Source of the DNA: Nereocystis luetkeana
Taxonomy: Eukaryota > Sar > Phaeophyceae > Laminariales > Laminariaceae
Direction of reading: 5' to 3'
Assembly (NCBI GenBank): GCA_031213475.1
Contig: JARUPZ010000001.1
Location: 21,587,142 to 21,651,141 of the forward strand
DNA length: 64,000 nucleotides
The translations under genes were made by a program, and so were the position numbers. Below the pieces are notes generated by a model that was given only the letters and a program-made list of their open reading frames with translations, was not told the DNA's origin and did no database searches. The stretch's first letter is position 1. Every line of letters begins with the position of its first letter. Shown piece by piece: positions 1 to 12,799 of this stretch.

Positions 1-352
1 TTCCGCGGTGGGGTTTACTCAACGACGGTTCGGTCTCTCTATGCCAAGACCATAAGAGCAATCTGTGGACCGGTTTGGGGATCAACTTCAAAGCGAAGTG
101 TCAGGTGCCGGGTTGCCAGAGGCTTTCTAGGTGGGGAGTCGATGGGAAGCAGCCTACGCACTGCCCTGATCACGGCCCCCTCTAAGATGATCTCGCTCGC
201 ACTGTCGGGGCAGATCGCAGCAGGACAACTTACCGCATCCCTTGCTATGGTGCCGTACGGTGCTCCTCGTTCCATGTTCAAGACTGAGTGTTTATTTTTG
301 AAACGATTCGATATGTGACCTACTGTACATTGGATCAGGTTTGAAGGCATAG

Positions 353-600
353 GTTGGGCAAATCCCCGGAGGCGATCAGGTGCGGGGACACCGATTGGCG
401 AACACTTGGCCTTTGCCATGACGCTGTTGTGCTTGCTGAACATTGTATTCCCGGTGCTCCCGTTTGCCTAAGGGGATCCTCGGAGGCGTTCAATTTGCGG
501 GGACACCGATTGGCCTACCCTTGGCTTTTCGCCATAGCGCTGTGTTGTGCTTGCTGAACATTGTATTCCCGGTGCTCCTCTCGCCTAAGGGGTTGCCTGT
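353..600 (+). repeat. 115-bp tandem duplication
   Basis: GCGGGGACACCGATTGGC, GTGCTTGCTGAACATTGTAT and CCCGGTGCTCC recur at a step of about 115 bp. The pair contains no convincing gene. The rest of 1-1690 shows no gene or recognisable element beyond a perfect 8-bp-stem hairpin near 1086-1105 (TTTTGCCT/AGGCAAAA). Confidence 0.7.
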
Positions 601-1689
601 CTCGCTGTTGGGAATCGCATGAAGCGCATGAAGTCGATTTTTTATGAGACGCATGCGACGGTAGGGGTGCATTTATTTATCTTATTACCCTCTTCATTCA
701 CCTTAGGATTTTCGTGGCTTGCCCTAAACCTCCCAGTAATTAAAGATGTGCGCACCACCCCATGAGTGGTCACATCGTAGTGAAACATATTTGTAACAAG
801 ATCAAACGATGTGGGTCAATTCCTTGTTTGAGGAACCTCATCTGTAGGAAACGTTCTGGCCAGAAAAGGCCGCCCCTATCCTCGGACGCATCAAATCGCA
901 TCGAACATCGTATCGCACTGAAGAGGATGGTGAAAGTGGTCGCAGACTAGGCCAAGGCTTTGGTGCCCGAAATGTCAACACGGCTGAGCGCTCGGGGCTC
1001 CTAAAGAAGGGGATACACTGTCATATAACACAACTAAGATTACCTCCTGACGAGCGCTACAATATCGGAGTATATAGCACTATTTTGCCTTATGAGGCAA
1101 AATTTTCTGACTGACCGAACCCCTCAGCGGAGGAGCTGAATGCAGCACTCTAAAATCGTGTTTTAGTCTTACCTATGCTTCGTAACAGCGCTAGTGAGTA
1201 CGAGCAAGCAGGTGCACGAGAGGTTATGCTTCAGTAGGAGACCAGGAGGTTTGGGGGCGTCCAAAGGCCTCTTTAGCACGACCTACCTTGGTTGTAAGAG
1301 TAGGGGGCAGTTATCGAAGGAGTGAAAACCGCCGTTTCTCACCATCTTTTGTGACTTGCTTTCTGTAGTGAGTGAAGCGTCTCTTGGGGATCAGGTTTAG
1401 TGCCGAGATTGGCGAATCGTTCGCCTGCTGACATCATATGCGGCCTGATAAGATCGGGCATCGATCAAAGTCCGTCGCTGGATTAGTGGGAAATGTAAAG
1501 TTCCGAGTTCGTCTGATGTAGGTCTACATTTCCAAGCTTGTATATCGCAGCTCTCCCGCGAAGAAACCCGAGCCTTCAAGCCACAGAGCCAAGGAGGAGG
1601 TGTTGGAGGCTCTGCCGCCGGTTGTGGAGGTGGTGAATACGATCTTCTCCTTTCCTACATATCAACATCATGCATTTTGTGTGTCATTA

Positions 1690-1796
1690 CGGGGGGCCAT
1701 AGTTAATAGGACCAAATATTGTTAGTAAAAATGGTTTAATATATACCCTGGTAGGTTTTTATGTATACCATAGGTCCTATTAACTGTGGTCCCCCG
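1690..1796. mobile_element. MITE family 1, copy a (TA-flanked, CGGGGG ends)
   Basis: 107 bp foldback element with ~25 bp terminal inverted repeats (CGGGGGGCCATAGTTAATAG at left, complement at right), flanked by TA on both sides as expected of a TA target duplication (Tc1/mariner-like style). No coding capacity. It abuts the left end of repeat R. Carries an internal CCCTGGTA insertion absent from copy c. Confidence 0.85.
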
Positions 1797-1797
1797 T

Positions 1798-3545
1798 AAT
1801 AGAACTAGATACTTAGATCACAACCCCTGAGCGTGCTCGGTTGGTGCATCCCTGGCCTCTCAAAGGTCCCACTTCCAAACCGCCTCCTTTCATTACTTGC
1901 CGGACCTTTCCAGCAGTTCTTCGTTTTCTCGGTCCTTTCTTCCTTTCTTCTTTCGTTTCGTGTGCGTGCGTGTTCTCCGAGCACGGCATCGCGGGAGGAC
2001 CCGGCACCATCGCGGGTGTCAGCGGGTGCTGGCGGGTAGAGGGGGGGTTGCAAGGAGCGCGGTCGCCGCTTTCGTGTCTAGGCGTCGCGTGTGCCTCGAG
2101 ACACGAGGGATGCATGAACGGGCTTTGTCTGGCTTCGATTTATGATTGTTGATAGAGTATGTACGAGTTTATAAAGGTCGTTCAGGACGGCAAGATACTA
2201 TTCAAGCGGTGCTTATTTTTGCGACCACGCTGAAGTTGAAAGAGGGAAGTGTGCAGTTTGAACACCAACGTTATCGAGCTGGCGAACGACGGCCACGGTG
2301 AGCACCGGGCTTCACGCGGGGCGGGCGACGGGGTTGATTGTGGCAGAGAGTGATGTAAGCTTTACCCGGACCGAATCGGTAGCGAGGTGGTCGCGAGAGG
2401 GGCGGGCGGCGTTCGAGGCTGAGAGAGAAGCTCTTCTGTGCGATTTTTTCTTTTCTTCTTTTTGACCGGGTGCAAGGTGCTCCAATCAGGCAGCTTTTCA
2501 TTACTACTTGCCGGACCTCTCCAGCAGTTCTTGGTTTTCTCCATTTCTCTTGGCACGTCCTTTCTTTCTTTTTTCGTCTTTCGTTTCGTGTGCGTGCGTG
2601 TTCTCCGAGTACAGCATCGCGGGAGAGCCCGGCGCCGTCGCGGGTGTCAGCGGGTGCTGGCGGGTAGAGGGGAGGTTGGAAGGAGCGCGGTCGCCACTTT
2701 CGTGTCTAGGCGTCGGGTGTGCCTCGAGACACGAGGGATGCATGAACGGGCTTCGTCTGGCTTCGATTTATGATCGTTGATAGAGTATGTACGAGTTTGT
2801 AAAGGTCGTTCAGGACGGCAAGATACTATTCAAGCGGTGCTTATTTTTGCGACCACGCTGAAATTGAAAGAAGGAGGTGTGCAGTTTGAACACCAACGTT
2901 ATCGAGCTGGCGAACGACGGCCACGGTGAGCACCGGGCTTCACGCGAGGCGGGCGACGGGGCTGATTGTGGCAGAGAGTGATGTAAGCTTTACCCGGATC
3001 GAATCGGTAGCGAGGTGGTCGCGAGAGGGGCAGACGGCGTTCGAGGCTGAGAGAGAAGCTCTTCTGTGCGTTTTTTTTCTTTTCTTCTTTTTGACCGGGT
3101 GCAAGGTGTTCCCATCAGGCAGAAAATTATTCCACGAGAGGGGACGGGGACTTTTTTCCCTTTCCGAGTTTTCGGTTTCATTTTCATTTTTTTTGCTGCT
3201 GTGCCGTGCTGTGCTTTCGCCTTCTTCCTACATAAGAGTACAGGCATAAGAGTATATCGAAAGAAGAAAATAAGTACAGACAGCAGCAGTATCCTACCTG
3301 GGGTATGTACGTACGTACGACATCCGCGACGCGAAGCGCATATGTGGCATTCGAGCTGGCGTCGGAGCTGTTTGTTCCTGAAGCATGGCGGCGGGACTCT
3401 TGGCATTATCAAGTCGCCGGTTTGCAATTACGACCTAAACTCAATCGTGGACCTCTGTCACTTCGCATAATTTGATGTACTTTTTTCCTTCCAGAGCGAG
3501 CGTAGCGGGCGGCGTAGGCCGTCCGCGGAGCGAAGCGCCTTGTAG
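1798..3545 (+). repeat. Dispersed repeat R, copy 1, with a 611-bp internal tandem duplication
   Basis: From TAATAGAACTAGATACTTAG to GCGCCTTGTAG. The middle (about 1896-2506) is repeated in tandem at a 611 bp step (2507-3117), nearly identical, so the duplication is recent. A single-copy version lies at 30984-32083. There is a G+C hairpin (GCGGGCGGC..GCCGTCCGC) about 20 bp before the right end. No convincing ORF or long inverted ends; a non-autonomous element of unknown class. Open frames in it are shared by all copies only because the copies are young. Confidence 0.8.
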
Positions 3546-3839
3546 TACATAATAACACGTCTGCATGGCGATGCGTGTGGAGCCCGGAATGCTTCGTCCT
3601 GCGCCACTTTGCTCGAGGCATTTGCAACTCGCCCATTTAACCACACGCCACAAGAACCAGGCGTGTTTTTTCCTGCGCAACTAAGCTGTTGGCATTGCAC
3701 GTCGCTCATACTACATACAGTGGCTTAGTTGAATCAATGTAACTCAGTAATCCTCCATCTCCAAATTGAATTCCAGCTGTGTTTCTTCGCATTGTAACTT
3801 GGGGCGCCGAGTAAAAACATTTTTACTCCAATCGTATAG

Positions 3840-5095
3840 GAACACGACCGAGGGAGCCGGCCTGCGCGTAAAACAGGCGCTCTGAGCCGCTATACACCAG
3901 TGCTGAGCACCGTTTGCGTACCACCCCCGCCACTTCCACGTGCGCGTAGTAAGTATCCCAGGGAGTGAAATTTACAACGTGCTTACGCAAACGGTATTAA
4001 AATATAACTCTAATGCAGTGCGAGGGTTGTCCAATATAGTATCTCGTCAATACAAGTCTTCTACGTGTCCCGCGCACTCAGTGAGCGATGTTGTGACCTA
4101 TCGCAAACGACCTGCGCGCAAGGGACGGCATCGTTTCGCGCAAAACGGCGGTGCTGAGGCCTGCTTATAGGTTGTCATCCACAGCCCCCCCCTCTGTCCC
4201 ATGGCCCACCTAACTTTAGAATTGTTTCCGAACCGGAGCCTATCCAAATATGATACCCACCCATCTACATAAGTTCGCAATATCATAGAACATGCAACCT
4301 AAACACGGTTCATGTGCGATACCTATATCGCGCCCTCAGTGGATCATATAGCTTTCGACCACAAAACAATTGCGCGCAAGGGACGTCATTGGTTTGGCAC
4401 TCAGCCCCCCCCCCCCCCCCCCCCTCACCCTACAGTCCGCCCACACCTGGCGGAGCAAGTAGCTCAGTAGTAGATGAATTCGATACTCAGGCTTATATAG
4501 AAAATATAATACCCATCTACTAGTAAGCGCCAATCCTCCCGCAAAAGGCAACCAAAGCACGTTTCCTCTGTGTTACGTATCCTACACCCTCCGTGAGAAC
4601 GATAGTGCATAATGCCATCAATCGCAAGTGGCTTGCGCGCAAAGGACGGCATAACGGCTGTGCTAGAAGTTGTTTGGAGTGCAGCCACTCCCCTGTCCAC
4701 GTCCCGCCCCCACGCCTGGCGGAGTAAGAGCTTTTCAGTAAAAAAATTTCCCATCCAAAGCCTTGTGAACAAAATAAATGTGAATCCACCGGAGTACTTG
4801 AGCTCCCACAAAATTCGACCTCTGGACGGCTCTTCTGTGTTATCCATCCCACGCGCTCAGTGGATAATATTGGTTTCAGTCGAGGATGATTGCAAGCAAG
4901 GAACGGCATCGTTCTGCGCATTACAGCTGTGCTGTTATAAACGACAGTGCCGCCCCCCTAGTAAAGTAGCAGTAGACGGAGCTAATTTTCCAATCCCCCT
5001 TCAGAACCATCCCACGTTAAGGGTGCGCCAGAAGTTCTTAAGCTCCTCACCTTAGGAGCTCAATATCTCACCCGATACAATACGTGGAAGAAATT
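3840..5095 (+). repeat. Degenerate satellite, ~260 bp unit, about five copies
   Basis: The marker TGCGCGCAAGGGACGGCAT (or a variant) occurs near 3862, 4113, 4372, 4633 and 4892, steps of 250-261 bp. Each unit also has CGGCGGTGCTG-like, CGCCC..CCTGGCGGAG-like and CACTCAGTG-like parts. One unit contains a 20-base C run (4405-4424). No coding sequence. Confidence 0.75.
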
Positions 5096-5329
5096 TGTTC
5101 GCGCCACCCGACCGGCACTTGTATGCGCTAGTCCTAAAACGAATATACGAATAAACATTTCATCCTATCAGCTGGTTCTTCACTTAGGGAACTCAGTCCG
5201 TTTGAAACCTTTGGCCCAAAAAGTGTAACCCCTACCGTGGGGTGACTCTTCAAATGCTATCCAAGCACCATGCCTTCGCGTTAGACCGCGCGTGCTCTCG
5301 TGTCTTCCGCCAACCAATTTGTTATGCAA

Positions 5330-5445
5330 GAGAAAGCCCCTACGAGCATGCACTCGGTGATACTTGAACCCACGAAATAGATCTTGATAGGCACGCGGAC
5401 CACCTATCAAGCCACCGGGGACGCCGGCGTGCTGTAGTACAGTAA
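5330..5445 (-). repeat. Dispersed repeat, pair member 1
   Basis: The reverse strand (GCCGGCGTCCCCGGTGGCTT, ACCGAGTGCATGCTCGT) matches 27465-27575 forward at roughly 75%. Short, old, class unknown. Confidence 0.6.
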
Positions 5446-5949
5446 TCATGTTCGCCGTTGACCATATCAAGAATCCAGACACGTATTTGCTTAGTAATTA
5501 CACAGACATTTCGTCACGAGCACACAATATTGATAAACTACTATATATGTGCTGTAGGCGCCCCTGTCATGTGCTGTCTGTTCACTTACTTTGAGATCGT
5601 AGGCCCCCCCGGGAGTAACAGGCTTGCGTGATAGTCTTATACTCTAAATTGAGCGCCCCTAATAGTCCGCGTTTTCTCGGTCGCGCTGTCTTCGGAATAT
5701 CACCAATCGCTGTTCGAGATGTTCTTTGCGTGCCACACCCAAGTATAACGCCTTGAAGCTTTGAACGGTTCCTGTATTTTGGAAAATGTCAGCCCGCCGT
5801 TCCTCTTTCCATATTGATAATGGATGTTCTGTACTACTGCTGTGTGTAAAGACTGGCCATTTTTTGCCAGGCAGGGTGGGTATTTCGATCTACAGCAGTA
5901 CTACATTACGTATCATATGTGAGGTATGTACAGAAGATCCACTCTACGA

Positions 5950-6940
5950 GTAGATCCTGGCAGCCCATGGCATTCGTCAAGGAAAACCTCGACCCGACTG
6001 TCATGCCAAGCCATTCGAAACTCCCTATTGCATGATCTGGCAATCCTCACGGCACGCCACGCCAAGTTCCACAGCTGTTGGCAATCAACTCCCCACGGCA
6101 TGCCACGCGGAGAGATTTACGCCGCCACACGATAGCGGGACTCACGGCAAGTTTACCTACACGCCCCACGGAAAGGCCCACGACAACATCCACGGCGAAC
6201 CCCACACCCACCCGGAACCCTGATATCAATCCTATGGGAGAGTGTGACCCGTCCCGGGTAGGATCAGCGCTTGGTGGCATCAGGGGACAGCGTGGGCCGC
6301 TGGTGGTTCTAGCGAAGCCCAAACGATGCTTCTGCACCTTGAAGGCGGGGTCGTGTCCGGGTGTAGAAATAATCAGGCCGGAGGGCGGGTGTGTAGCGTT
6401 TTTTAGGGAACCCAAAGAGGTGAGCCTCACTTTGGAAGGAGGACCCTTCACAAGGGGGAACCCTCAAATCTCCTACCAGGGTACTCACTACTATTAAGAC
6501 TGTGCTGCTGCAGAGGGCCCCCATTTAAAAACACTTTATTGCCGGCGGCTGTTGCAGATGGCACTGCCATGACTTGCCAGGGCTAGCCGTGGGGCGTGCC
6601 GAGAAGATTGCGGTGGATAATGCGGTCGAAATAGGCGCGAATATTGCCATGGAGCCTGGCGTCGATAGTGCCGTGGGGCTTGTCATAGATGTTTCCTGGT
6701 TTTCCGAGGTATATCTTCGTGGAGTTTGCCATGGGGCTTGCCGTGGGGCGAGCTGCCATGGCACGAACCAAATTAGTATTGTGCGCAGCCGTGGCACGTA
6801 CCACGGCTTGTGCCATGGGAAAAATAATAGCACATGCCGTGGCAGCGCCATGGCTGAGGGCAACTCGTGTGCATTCCCAAGCCATAGCGATCCCCACCGT
6901 AGGACCGCGGTTACCCACGGGTTGCCACGGCCACTGACAT
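5950..6940. repeat. Two inverted tracts of degenerate CCATGGCA/CCACGGCA repeats
   Basis: 5950-6200 is rich in CACGGCA/CCACGGC on the plus strand; 6560-6940 has the same words on the minus strand (GCCATGGGGCTTGCCGTGGG). The ~340 bp between them are unrelated. ORFs here show only repeat-encoded His-Gly or Trp-Gly runs and are not believed to be genes. Confidence 0.5.
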
Positions 6941-9200
6941 TATATGCCACTAAAACGTCACAAAGAATGCGCATCCGTGGAAACATTGGGTCCTATTCGA
7001 ATATAGAGCAATACGGTATATCTAGTACCAGGTTTAGAGGCTCGTGCAGGCAAGCATAACTCGTTCGGCGGTATGTGTGGTCCATTGGGAGGGGGGATAT
7101 TGTTGAAGGCTGAAAGTCCGAACTTATATACATGCATGGATCAAACTGCACTGACAACTTGTGGCTCGACATAGTGTCGGTGGACTCCCAATGTCGGTAT
7201 TGTCGAACGGACAAAATTACTTCGAGTGAAAATCGATCGGATATTAACCTTGGTTATATTGTTAAAGTGGATCGGACAGGCATAGTATTCCTTTCAAAAC
7301 TGGAAGTCCAACGGAACCCACAGAGGGATGGACTTCATAGGACCGAAGGTAGCAGTTAACTTTACAGGATTACTAGTACTAAGTGGAGACCAACGCGGTC
7401 AATTTCCGAGTTGGAGAACCCAAACACATCGGGTTAGGGTTGATGCCAAGCGGTGGCAGGAATATCACAGTCACCAAGGCGGGCGAGCGAGGAGGGTATG
7501 AGCATGGCGCACGCCAATTCTACGCGACCCCTAGGACGGAAGACACATTGCTAGACGTCCTTTCGCGCTACCCCTGGTTAGAGAGTTGTATGGCATAGAC
7601 AGTTTCGAGAAGGGCCACGGAGTATGGTAGCCTAAGATTAATACGCCCATAACCACAGGCAGTTGCAAGTTCAGCTCCATATATGTTGAGGTTAATCGAA
7701 TCGAGATGGGCGCCTGAGACGTTAACTCTTTGAGTGGTGCTAAGGTATTGATGAGCTAATGAGGGGATGCTTAGTGTTTCTAAGGTTCGTTGAGGAGGTG
7801 TGTACGATATCTAACGTGAAAATAACCCATGAGGATATATGTGCTTGTCGCACAACTGATTTTTGACTATTGCAGGCGGTTAATATATCTGGGGCACAGG
7901 TAGGCGACATAGCAGACCACGAGCGCGGTCTTACCAACCGTCTGAGTATTAATATGAGTATTCACATAGTTTCACTATCACTACAAGAATGAATCATCAT
8001 GCTGTGCGCGAGTCGAACATTTCTCTGACAAGCCACGTTGCAGTTCGGGCGTATTCCCTTGTTGAGCCGCCCGTGCTGCTTTCTGCGGGCGATGCTGTCA
8101 TTAACCGTCCTAAATTTTCGAGTTTTTCCCCAGCTGTGTAGCCACAAGGAGGTTGACAGACGAAAGGAAAACCCAACAGTTTTGCATGCATGTGTGCACG
8201 TATCGGGTATTCCTCGCCTGATAAGACCTGTCAGTCAGATAGCTCGTGCCTAACCCCCCCCTACCGTGTCATGGCTAAATATGAAGGACATATGCCAATT
8301 GGATGCCAAATCGTATGCTGTACGAGTATGGGTAGACCCCGCGTTTATCGAGTGGGCTGTCCTACTGTTGCAAGGACTGATATCACCTTCAGTAGTTCCA
8401 ATGCTGACAACTCTAGAGGGTTGCGGCGCAAGGTGCGGGGCGAGGCTTTCGATTTCGCTGAAATACATTAGGATGTGGTACCAAACATATAGAAACACGT
8501 GTTCGCTCGCCCGATCAATCTCGTACCACTCAACGCCAACAGCCCCCCGACGAGTATGCGATTCAGTTTGAACCTGTTCCGAGCCAGATTACGATCGACT
8601 CGCCTATGTGCCGGGGTCATGGTGCTCCCCCCCCCTTTGTCCATCGGTATGCAAGAACATCAGCTTCGCAAGCAGTTCTTCGTAGGATGCAGCTCACAGT
8701 TCATGCGACACGGCATACGCGTAGCGGCACTTCGCGTCTGGTGCAACCAATGTCATACAACGCCTGCCCGGTCGGTGGAAACCAGACGTCACCCGGCACC
8801 GGCAATTTTAGGGGTGTGGGGTCAACAGTCCTACGACGGCTGCCATGCATGCCCCCTCCCCCCTCCGATCCGAAAGCCCCGCCTTGTTAAGATGGAAGGT
8901 ACAATGTCCAACTCAAAGCATAGAGCTCCTGAAAAACTGGTGCTTGGCGCCGGGCGACTCGGATACCCTTTAAAGCTCGGTCGCAGAGGCGAATCATGCG
9001 CAGTTTCTCAGCTACCGATTCTTGCTCAAATATTGTGCGTCTTCGCCGGTCATCTTCAGCAATATTGGGCTAGACAGGGCATCGCCTGCCTGCCACCCCA
9101 GTCAGGCATCCCCGCGAAAAGATCACTCGGCTCCAACCTCGGGCTCAATGCTGTAAGACGATAGTGGTGATTTCTGTCCACGAGTTTGTAAGGCCAACAC
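6941..9200. other. No gene or element recognised
   Basis: Scattered ORFs under 222 codons without domains. One reading frame at 7383-7598 has protein-like composition but no supporting splice signals. C runs at about 8250 and 8628. Confidence 0.4.
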
Positions 9201-10510
9201 TACTATATGCCGAGTTTGGGTGAGCGGAATGGGTAGTCTTGTTTGCTCCTGGCCTCGTTTCTCTCGCTTCGGGTCCGTTGAAATCGAAATGCGTCCTGGT
9301 GCCTGCCGCGCGATGTTTCTTTGACTCGGCAGTTTCTTTCCTGCGGAAAAGTAGGACTGGAGGCAAAACGAAAAGTCGCCCCAACAAACAACATATACAT
9401 ACAAAATACATACAATATGGATACACAACAAGTACCAGTCCACATCAGTTCCGAGAACAGATATCCTTCGACGACACAACCCCCCGGCACTTGATTCGGC
9501 GGCCTTCGAAAATATCCTTTGTCGGTCGCTCCATCGCCGCGTCTCGCTTGGAGCACAGAGACGTTGGCCATGCTGCGGCGGGGAGAGTACTCACCTGGTT
9601 TTCTTCGGTTAATCACAGGAGGAGCTCAATGCCGCGCCCAGAATTCGATTTTGAGGAACACCGCTATATATACGTGCGCCCAGTGGTTAACTAAGGCTAT
9701 CACAAAACCCGTTGATACCAGCCAAACAAAATGGGAAAGCCAAAAGTGTTGGGCAGTTCCTCACCGACGACTAGCCCTGTCACCAGTTCCCACCCCCCTC
9801 ACCCCGTCAGTCAGATACGGATGGGTCAAACAGTACCACCTCGATCGTAGCATCGCGCACGTCCGAACCATGCCCCTATATATCCAAGAGGACCTTTTTT
9901 CTTTCAACCTGTCGCTGGTAATTCTAGGTTGGCCTACCTCACAAAAAATACAAAAACGGAAGCCATCACGACAGCAAAGGGCCCGCTCAAGCAATGCATC
10001 TCGATGGCGCACAATCGACAGCGTATCGTATGAAACAACGTGTCCCGAAAGATTTTCCCTGAATCCGGCCGTTCTATACTGCAGAAATTCTGCGGCATGG
10101 GAAGAACCACTTCCTGAGGCGGACGTGCGAGCAAAGACCCAACCCATCCCTAAACCCCATGCCGAACCATAACCCAAAACCACAGCGATAAAGGGCAAAA
10201 AACAGACAGAAAATGCGGCTGGATCATTTTCCCATGAAGTGAGCAATTTCTCCACCCCTCGGGACTTCAAAGGTTTGTGCCGTGATCTGCCTCCCAGCCA
10301 ATCTTAGAGGGAAACAAATGCCGGAAAAACTCGTCAGCGGACACGTTGGTGCTACACCTCGCAACCGCAAGCGAGATGCTGTAACCAGGTTCACCGGTGA
10401 AGATGTTGTCCCTGCATCGGGTTGGCATTATCGGCTAGAGCACGGACACCAAACAAAACAAAATCGAACGAAAATCCAAAACGTTTCGCGCAAGTCCGAA
10501 AAATAACGGG

Positions 10511-11446
10511 TCACATTATGCAGCATTTGCATCTGGGTGTTGGTTGGATCGGCGCTCCGGCGTATCCTACACCCTCGATCGGGGTGGCACCAACCACCTC
10601 CGAGTCCTTTGCCGCTTCGGGAGCTCGTTGTGTCACCACGACAGCCGGCGCTGTCACAACCTCGGGCGCGTCACCCCCCCCCTTAAGGAACGGGGGTAAA
10701 GACGGTGCGGCTGAGGCCGAACGAGCAGACGGCACCGCTGAGGCCAAAGGAGGCTTGTTTTCCCCGTCGACATCTGTCGATTTTTTTCTTGCTAGTTCGG
10801 ACGACGTCGATTTGTTCAAATCCCCGCCTTCTGCGGCTCCTCCGGATGATTCTGCCTTCGCGTGCCCCGACACACTGGCCCCATCTGCCCCGTCAGCACC
10901 CCCTACACCCTTCTCCGGTTCTCCAACATCTTTTGAGTTTCGGGCGTCGTTCGCATCCCCACCATCCTTCGGCTCGCCCCCGCTAGCCCCACCCTCTCCA
11001 TCTGCGCCGACGGTGGGGGCGCCATCAGCAGCACCAGCCAACGAACTATCCGGGGCGTCTGCACCTCCAGGCAACGTAGAACCTGGGGCGTCTGATGTGG
11101 TCCCCGAAGCCGCGGCAGCGGCACCTGCGCGTAGACGGCGGAAATACCAAGTTGGCATGGACGCTGACGAAGGAAACCGGCTAACATTTGCCAGTCGTTT
11201 GAAAAATGGCAAAATATACTTGAGGACAGAGCAACCCCTGGGTGTACAATCCTACGACTAGTTCTCACAATCACGGCCGTCTAAAGTTGAGGGCGTTTCT
11301 TTATGCCATAATGCCCTATTTTTGAGCGGGGTGCGGTCGGGGATTCTGAAGAAATTCTGCCGGAGATTGGCGCGATCCGACCGCAAACTTCCGACCTTTA
11401 TGATAGTATTCTCTCCATCAGCGCACACGGTCGACGACAGATACAT
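10511..11446 (-). CDS. Hypothetical CaaX-box protein, two exons, about 263 aa
   Basis: Proposed exons 11446-11269 and 11124-10511. The start ATG follows directly on an in-frame TGA AAA. Exon 1 gives about 59 residues of ordinary composition (MYLSSTVCADGENTI... FFRIPDRTPLKNRALW). Donor GTGAGA, acceptor CTACGCGCAG after a pyrimidine-rich stretch; phase 1 joins correctly through a TGT codon. Exon 2 is Ala/Gly/Ser/Asp-rich and disordered, ending PTPRCKCCIM. Cys-Cys-Ile-Met at the very C-terminus is a CaaX prenylation box, and the preceding Cys could be acylated, so membrane anchoring is likely. No catalytic domain recognised. The opposite strand is also open over this stretch (10422-11261, 279 codons, Pro/Ser-rich); I prefer the minus strand because of the CaaX end and phased intron. 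Confidence 0.42.
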
Positions 11447-12799
11447 TTTTCACCAGCCGAGTTCTTATCAATAGCGGGAGCTACCCGTGCCCTATCCTCA
11501 GTCGTGACGAGACGGCACTGCCTCCAGCAGCAACAAAGGCAGACAGTATTCGCCTTGCTTCGAGGCCGACCCTATAGGACCCTATAGCACGTGTGGTGCG
11601 AAACAAACTCCCACCAACATATTAAAGCAGTCCACACACGTTCATACAGATATTCTTCTCCTCGAAAACGCTCTTTTTTTTCGCACTCTCGCCTATTTCA
11701 AGAGGCTACGGGTTTTTTGTGCCGAATCCGTGGGCACTACGCACAAGAAACCGAGCACTAAGAATGCCAGGCTGAGATTTGCAGCAAGCCAAATAAACAA
11801 GGGAGCCGTTACAGCCAAGCGAAATGTAGAAACCACCCTGACCCTAACAAAAACAAATCCGCTGTGGGTGAGTAGCATGGCTGCCCACCGAAGCATTGTG
11901 TCCTCTGGGCCAGTAGTTAAGCTTCTTACAACAGCAGGTTTTATGTGGGTCAATGGTTCATCTTCGTATTACAGCAGGTGTCCTTTACCGGAATGGGCAA
12001 ACCGCCGTCGCAAAAAAGACAGTATGACGACACCAGCCCGTTCCCGCATGCTGCGCATGCTATCGAAACAACATCATGGAACCACCGAGAATACACAACG
12101 CAGGGGAGTCCATGGCATATCCTCCTTTTGACAGGCTTAGAGGCCACACACGCCGTGGGACTCGCAATAGAGGTATCACGCGCTGTAGGTTACGCTGTTT
12201 TTCTACGGAGGTGACGATCGCACAGGTGAGGTAGGTATCCTGTACACAGCTACCAAAAACAAATAGATTCCGAACAGGACGACTGTTAATAGGCCTCGCC
12301 ATCGCGCTGTAATAACTCCAGCACGTCGACTGCGCCCGAACTCGACAAGGAAATACGTTTACATTGTTGCGGTATAATATCATAATCGTTTAATAAAATG
12401 CATGTCCCGACAGGGGGGCACCTACTGCAATACTCTCCTAAAGTTTAGTAGTCTATGACGCTCCTCTCTCGATTCCAGTGTATTAATAAGAGATCGGTAC
12501 ACACCCTAAAACCTGGCCTTACGAACAAAAGGAAATCCAGCAAGAGGAACGCATACCATGGTCCTAGTTTTATTACGAGCACTGCTGTTAATAATAGTGT
12601 GACACACAATCGATATTGCAGCGTCAAGGAACGCCTTATCGGGTGTTTCCTCAGCCGAGGAGCCCCGTCAATCAGATATGGCTTGGACAAAAAAAGGTAC
12701 AGTACCCCTACCGTAGCACGCGCGAATCAAATAACACACAGAGGGTACTCTACAAGGTATTGGCGCGAATAAATGGCGAGTGCCCAACACTTGTTCGCG

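Noticed and set aside
762-950. Short ORF with a transposase-like run (KRPPLSSDASNRIE)
   Set aside because: Similarity too weak and no inverted repeats or catalytic residues seen.
2271-2501. Arg/Pro-rich minus ORF shared by all copies of repeat R
   Set aside because: Shared only because the copies are recent; no conservation pattern of coding sequence.
8499-9164. 221-codon plus-strand ORF
   Set aside because: No domain, odd composition, no splice support; within the size expected by chance in 64 kb of six frames.
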